Part shown: piece after piece, positions 59,066 to 64,000 of the stretch
Position numbering within the stretch: position 1 is the first letter of the stretch
How the letters are laid out: every line of letters begins with the position of its first letter
Source of the DNA: Euonymus europaeus
Taxonomy: Eukaryota > Streptophyta > Magnoliopsida > Celastrales > Celastraceae
Assembly: GCA_963580455.1 (NCBI GenBank)
Contig: OY756972.1
Location: 5,657,001 to 5,721,000, forward strand
Length of the DNA stretch: 64,000 nt
Direction of reading: 5' to 3'
Translations under genes and position numbers: made by a program
The notes under the pieces: generated by a model
Told to the model about the DNA's origin: nothing
Databases searched by the model: none
Seen by the model: only the letters and a program-made list of their open reading frames with translations

Positions 59066-60326
59066 TTTGATACAATTTTTTTGTGCATGAATTCAAATGT
59101 GATTTTAAGCTAGACAAAGTCACTGTGTTTGAATCCGAATTTAAAACATGTCTTCAACCACACTCACTCTCGAAACCTTATATACAAGAGTTGTTTACCT
59201 TTGACAAACGAATTATGACCCAATATAACTGATAAAATTTCAGAAATACTTAAAAGTTCCTAGTGAGAACAGTCTCCACATCTTAGTTGCTTGTCACCGA
59301 TCTCAATTATTGTTTACCTTTCACAAATCACAACGCCACAATGGGATACGTGGCCTGCAACAACTTGTTTGTATTAATGTATACACCCTCCTTTATGGCC
59401 TTTAATTTTATCCCCTGTTGAAGCTGCGTCTCTGTGGCATTGCTGTGTTTGGGACAGCAAATGCACTCCAAATCAATCAAGAAATGCAGATGCTTGGTTG
59501 ATATGTTTCTCATCAAGTCTGAATATGTGCTGCTAAAATTTACAATGAAGTGAATATGTTGATGCCTATTGTGGCTCACAGTCTCTCGATCACCTAAAGA
59601 CAACTTGAAAGTTTAATATTGAATCATGGGTTGGAACCCAAAGAATAAAAGAATCATGGTCTCGACTTTATGACAACTTGGCCTCATTTTAAAATATTTC
59701 ACAATTTATTTACAGCCCATCAGGGATGGTCAATTTTTCAAAGCCCACTCTAGAAAAAAAATGTTAGAACTAGACTTCCCAACGAGTATTTCATTTTGAA
59801 CTAAAAGACATTGGATTGGAAGTCTTGTGATAATTGAGCTTGGACTTGAGAAAGTAAACCGGATGCATGTTAGTGTCTAATTGGCCATTTGCGATTCCCT
59901 CAAATCTTGCCCTAATTATGCTTAGGGTAGTGGTAGTGGTAGTGGCTCTTTCCATCGTGCGCAATCCCAGGTGAGATAATTTCTCATCGAGTTGGGGCCA
60001 CCCCCAATTGACACCCGTGCCACCCACGACGTATGTGCAGATGTTAGTATATAATTTGCAACTACCTCGGATTGTATCCCAATTATGTTCTAACAGTGTA
60101 GAGTCTCGAATTCATATGAAGTGGGTTCGGGGTGGAAGAGTGCTGGGGTCAGTGAGAATTTGTGTATTTTTATTTCTTTCGTGTGTGGTTTGCTTGGTGC
60201 ATTATAGTCTAATACTACTGACTCATATAAATTTTCTGTATCATTTTTAATCTTTACTGACTCTTATAAACTATCTGTATCATTTTTAATCTTTTATTAT
60301 ATGGTTTTAGGGTAAATATGTTTTTG
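59066..60326. other. Intergenic DNA, no gene recognised
   Basis: Frames are short and unconserved. A small duplication, 'actgactc(a/t)tataaa(t/c)t.tctgtatcatttttaatctt', lies at 60219-60293. Confidence 0.4.
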
Positions 60327-62345
60327 GATTGTTGTAATTTTCACGCCCCACACATCAACAATTTTGTTCGCTTTAGATTGTTCGTTCCACTTGATACATC
60401 GGGCCCATATATGGGTTGTCCGATTTACATGGATACATCGGATTCGCACGGCTTTGTTCATTCTCAAGTCTAATAAGTGAGCTTGGACCCAACTCTCTAA
60501 ATAAGAGAAAAGACTTTGTTCTTGTGTGAGGGAGGGTCTAGCACTTATTAAGTGCATCAAACCTCCCACATCTACCGATGTGGGAATTCTTACACTCCCC
60601 CGCATTTGTGATATGGGTTTATGTAAACGCCCCGTCCCACGAAACCCTAATTCTCGGGCTAGTAGTCTAGAACGTTACCTATATTACATCTCAGTTCATC
60701 ACTAGTACCTAATTCTATATATAAGAAGAACTCAATTAATGCTAGAATAAATTGAGCTAAGCATCATCTATCTCTAATGAACTAAACTCATTGAATAACT
60801 CCAATTAAACATCCTAATTCCGATGAGCATTTAACAATTATAACCTCATAATCGTAATTAAATCAACAATATGCGATACATATTTCTTGACATCATTTTT
60901 CGAACTTTAGTTTAATCACGATAATCTGAAACACTATCAGTAGCCTTCAAGTTTAAATACAATTTAATATTCTTGTCGTAGACCATCAAAACCTAACTTC
61001 TGCACATGAGCATCCTTTTCATGGATCCGCGGCGCCTTTAACCCAGATACACTGCTACAGAGCAACCGGTCGGGATTTTCCTTATATTAAGTATTCTACC
61101 AAAGAACACTTTTCAATCAGAATACATTTCCATTTTCATTTCCGGTACCAATTTCCTTTTACATAAACCTCAATGTTAAATAACAATCATTCAGCATGCA
61201 ATTTCGTGACACAGGTGAGTATTACTTACCTTAACGTGTCCCCGTAATTTCTCGATATTTTAACTATCAAAACGGGTGCCTGAAATTCATAATAATACCT
61301 AAAGCCATTAATATTTATTCTTATTATTTCTCGTTAATTAATTTAAAACTTAAGTGGTGGGTTCCTAAAACCCATATAATATCCATAATCTTTTATTAAT
61401 ATTTTTATTTTTAGTTAATTTCTTTTATCAATACAATTAACATTATACAATTAAGATTAATTAATTAACATAATTGTCAACCGGGTCAGGCAGACCCGGT
61501 TGCCCCTCTTCCTCCCACAAACGGGTCTAACAGACCCGTTGGGTTGTTTTATCAGGTCGCTACCGTTGGCGGCGCGGTGGTGGTCACGATTGACCTCGGT
61601 GGGTAGGAAACGCGACGGTGAGTCTACTGGTGGCAACAAGTACCTAAATGGTGGCCGGACGAGCAGAAATCGCTGATCAAAACTCACGGTCACCGCGTGG
61701 TTCATCTCCTCCATTGACAGTCTTCCACTCCACCTTTCCGTCCGAAACAGATGGTGTTGGCTTCCTCACCTCATGCTCGTTCTCCTCGTGTCTTTCTGAT
61801 CTCCGTTCGTCGTTGATCAGGAAAACTCGCCTTCCATCGCAGCCACTGGACGGTGAAGTGTCTAGGGTTTTGTAACTTTTGTTTTCTGGTCTACCTCGAT
61901 GTCCATGCCTCCCTTTCTTTTCTTTTGTTTTTTGTTTATTTATTTAATTTCATGTCATTTACCATTCAGCCCTCCTACTTCATGTCTTATTACACGTAAC
62001 CCTAGCTGTATTTACAGCTTTGCCATTGTTTATTTAACTAAACCCTATTCCATTTTAATCCTCCAAAATTCATATTTACTCCATTTTAGCTCCGTCTCCG
62101 ATAATTCTAGTGCCCGTAATTTTTATTTCCTTATAGAATTTTTTAAGAAAAATATTCCCAATAAGCTTATGTCACACATGACATCACCTATCGTATGACA
62201 TTTATTGCATCATGTTATCCGAAAGTTCGGGGTGTTACAGTTTAATATCACAGACCCAACAAGTGGAGTAGAGGTCATATCCAAGTCCAACTAGACCGAG
62301 CAACCTGACTTTGATATTATGTTGTAATTTTCATACCCCTACATA
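60325..62345. repeat. Older repeat (outer) interrupted by the solo LTR
   Basis: The words 'gttgtaattttcacgcccc' (about 60330-60350) and 'gttgtaattttcatacccc' (about 62320-62341) flank some 340 bases of other sequence once the LTR is removed. They could be the target duplication or internal direct repeats of an older small element. The class is not recognised. Confidence 0.35.
60622..62239. mobile_element. Solo LTR, 1618 bp, with 5-bp target duplication
   Basis: The segment starts TGTAAACGCCCC and ends GGGGTGTTACA, the TG..CA termini of an LTR with inverted 'TGTAA..CCCCG' tips. The 5 bases gttta lie immediately on both sides (60617-60621 and 62240-62244). No polyprotein, primer-binding site or second LTR is present, so this is best read as a solo LTR left by recombination. 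Open frames inside it (for example 61457-61875) are short and unconserved. Orientation was not decided. Confidence 0.8.
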
Positions 62346-64000
62346 ATAACAATATTGGTTGCTTCGGTTGCTATGTTCTTGGATTGCACAATATCCTCGA
62401 ATAATGCTTGAGATCCCAAAATAAGATTCTCAATCAATGTGAAGTGTTGGATGTTTAGGGTGCCATACATGTGGATTTATAATCAATGACTATTTCACAT
62501 GTCGCACAAATTTGGAGGTGAAATGAGAGTCATATTTTGGGAGTATCTCGTTCGGCATCGGGTCCACCTCGTGCATAATATGAACGACATCTCTGCAGTA
62601 AAGGTGTCATTGTATTAATTTCCTACAGTTTTACATTCCTAAATAGTAAATAGAAGCTATTGTTGAACAAGCATTGCTGCCAAGTTGGGTCCATTAACAG
62701 CTGGGGGGGTTAGCTTCACCTGACTCAAAGCATACGACTATTATTATGTACCACAAACACAGTTTACAATCCACACACAGCGTCAGCAGATCAAAACAGT
62801 GGACATTATATGATCTGCAAATCTTGTTCGGTACTTACAACTAGAACATGATTGATTAATCATGTCATAATATGTCATGTCGTCCTCATTCTCTACCATA
62901 ATTTGATTACTCAAATGATTTTCCTCCACATATATATAATTTGACTGGAAAATTGCTCTCACCTGAATGTGATCTGTGTAGATGAGGAATAAATTTGTGG
63001 GGTATGGATTCTACAATCATTGAAAAATCTAGATTGATGAGTTTTTGTTCTTTTGTGTGTAAGGTCGTTGGTCTCAAGGGTGTTCATGCAACCAATTTAA
63101 TGTGATGTAACAGATAAAGTAGGAAGATATGTAATGAGTTTCTGTCACAATTTTTTTTTTCTTCTTTTTTGAAGTTCTGAATTTTCTTCTCTGGAAGATA
63201 AAGTAGTAGAGTTGGAGATTTGACTTTCAATTGGTATAAATGATGGGGACTTGAGGTTTTGTTCCTTCTAAAGAGGAGAGATTTTGAATTTGAGAAATTA
63301 TAGTGTCAATTAAGAGAATGGCAACTGGCACAGTTTGACCTCTGTATAGTTTTGGGACCATGTTTGCCAGTATTTCAACTCTCAAGCTGCAACCCCTGCC
63401 CATACTGTGGTGGTTACTTCTGTTTAATACAGAAAACCCAGAAATCATTCATCTTGTCGGGGCGATTTTAACCGGAGAGTGTTAACGTACAAAACTCGGG
63501 TTAAAATGCTCTTAAAGAATCTTTATGGTGTTAAAATGGTTTACTATTGACTATTACCTTAAGGCAGCATTGTTACATTAGTTGTACTGATAAAAGTAGG
63601 GTTTTCACCAGAATGTGTTGGACCCAACAACAGCTATCTTGAATCAACAAGGCTTGATTTTCTCCTTAAAATAGGAAAGGTTTTTGTCCTAAAGCAATGT
63701 CTATAGTGTCTACATGGTCAAGATACGTACATTATTTGTGGTTCTCTCTCTCATGTTTTCTCTAACGGTTTCATTATTGTAGCATCACTGTCCTTCACCA
63801 AGACAATTTATTGACCCCATCCTGCTATAAAACCTCTAGCTAGCTTGGTGGAAGTTACTTTGTGATGGAAGCAGAGTACTAACTAAAATTGAGAGAAATC
63901 AGGATATTATCTTAAAGTCTCTATCTTAAGCACCAAACTTAGACCAAGTCACACAAATTCAGACATTCAAGAATTAGTGTAGATTAATTCTAGCTTCTTG
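62346..64000. other. Intergenic DNA to the window end
   Basis: No gene or paired transposon ends were recognised. Composition is AT-rich with short frames only. Confidence 0.4.

Noticed and set aside
61457..62198. Frames of 75-99 codons inside the solo LTR
   Set aside because: LTR sequence is non-coding; the frames overlap on opposite strands and show no family features.
63227..63448. 73-codon minus-strand frame near the window end
   Set aside because: No conserved motif, promoter or neighbouring exon was found.

Overview
The window is nuclear DNA from a flowering plant, most likely a eudicot. The evidence is split genes with GT-AG introns, plant-only families (NPGR, WLIM, ZCF37-like, DUF7950), a eukaryotic tRNA gene with internal pol III boxes, and AT-rich intergenic DNA full of plant transposons (hAT, CACTA, LINE, SINE, MITE, solo LTR). 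Nothing bacterial, viral or organellar was seen.

Eight protein genes are supported. In order they are: a VDAC4-type mitochondrial porin (1975-5804, +, six exons); an intronless F-box/kelch-like protein (6524-7666, -); the TPR protein NPGR1 (17258-20289, +, five exons); a ZCF37-like membrane-anchored protein (26420-27265, -); the LIM protein WLIM1 (39555-40991, +, five exons); an F-box protein like At3g12350 (42256-44221, -, two exons); the complex I subunit NDUFS4 (52827-56297, +, five exons); and a DUF7950 protein with an EAR-like motif (56730-57812, -). One tRNA-Pro(UGG) lies at 38648-38719 (-). I worked out splice sites by frame continuity and family similarity. Every exon chain closes in frame.

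The genes form three islands (about 2-8 kb, 17-20 kb, 38-58 kb). Between them lie AT-rich stretches holding transposon remains, several with target-site duplications visible by eye. These include a 752-bp non-autonomous hAT with a perfect 8-bp duplication and a tRNA-like module inside, and a decayed hAT transposase (48.8-51.3 kb) whose right end shares its terminal and subterminal sequence. There are also two SINEs, a LINE with an exact 16-bp duplication, a second LINE broken by a frameshift and a deletion, an orphan CACTA right end, a 1618-bp solo LTR with a 5-bp duplication, and two MITE families present twice each.

The least explained parts are a 2-kb composite of palindromic ~80-bp modules around a ~215-240-bp tandem array (30.0-32.0 kb), a pair of homologous promoter/first-exon segments of an unrecognised gene (12.64-12.95 kb and 47.69-47.99 kb), and a 53-bp-arm inverted repeat next to the second of these. 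There is no operon-like functional clustering. Two products act in mitochondria (VDAC, NDUFS4), but the genes are unlinked in function otherwise.
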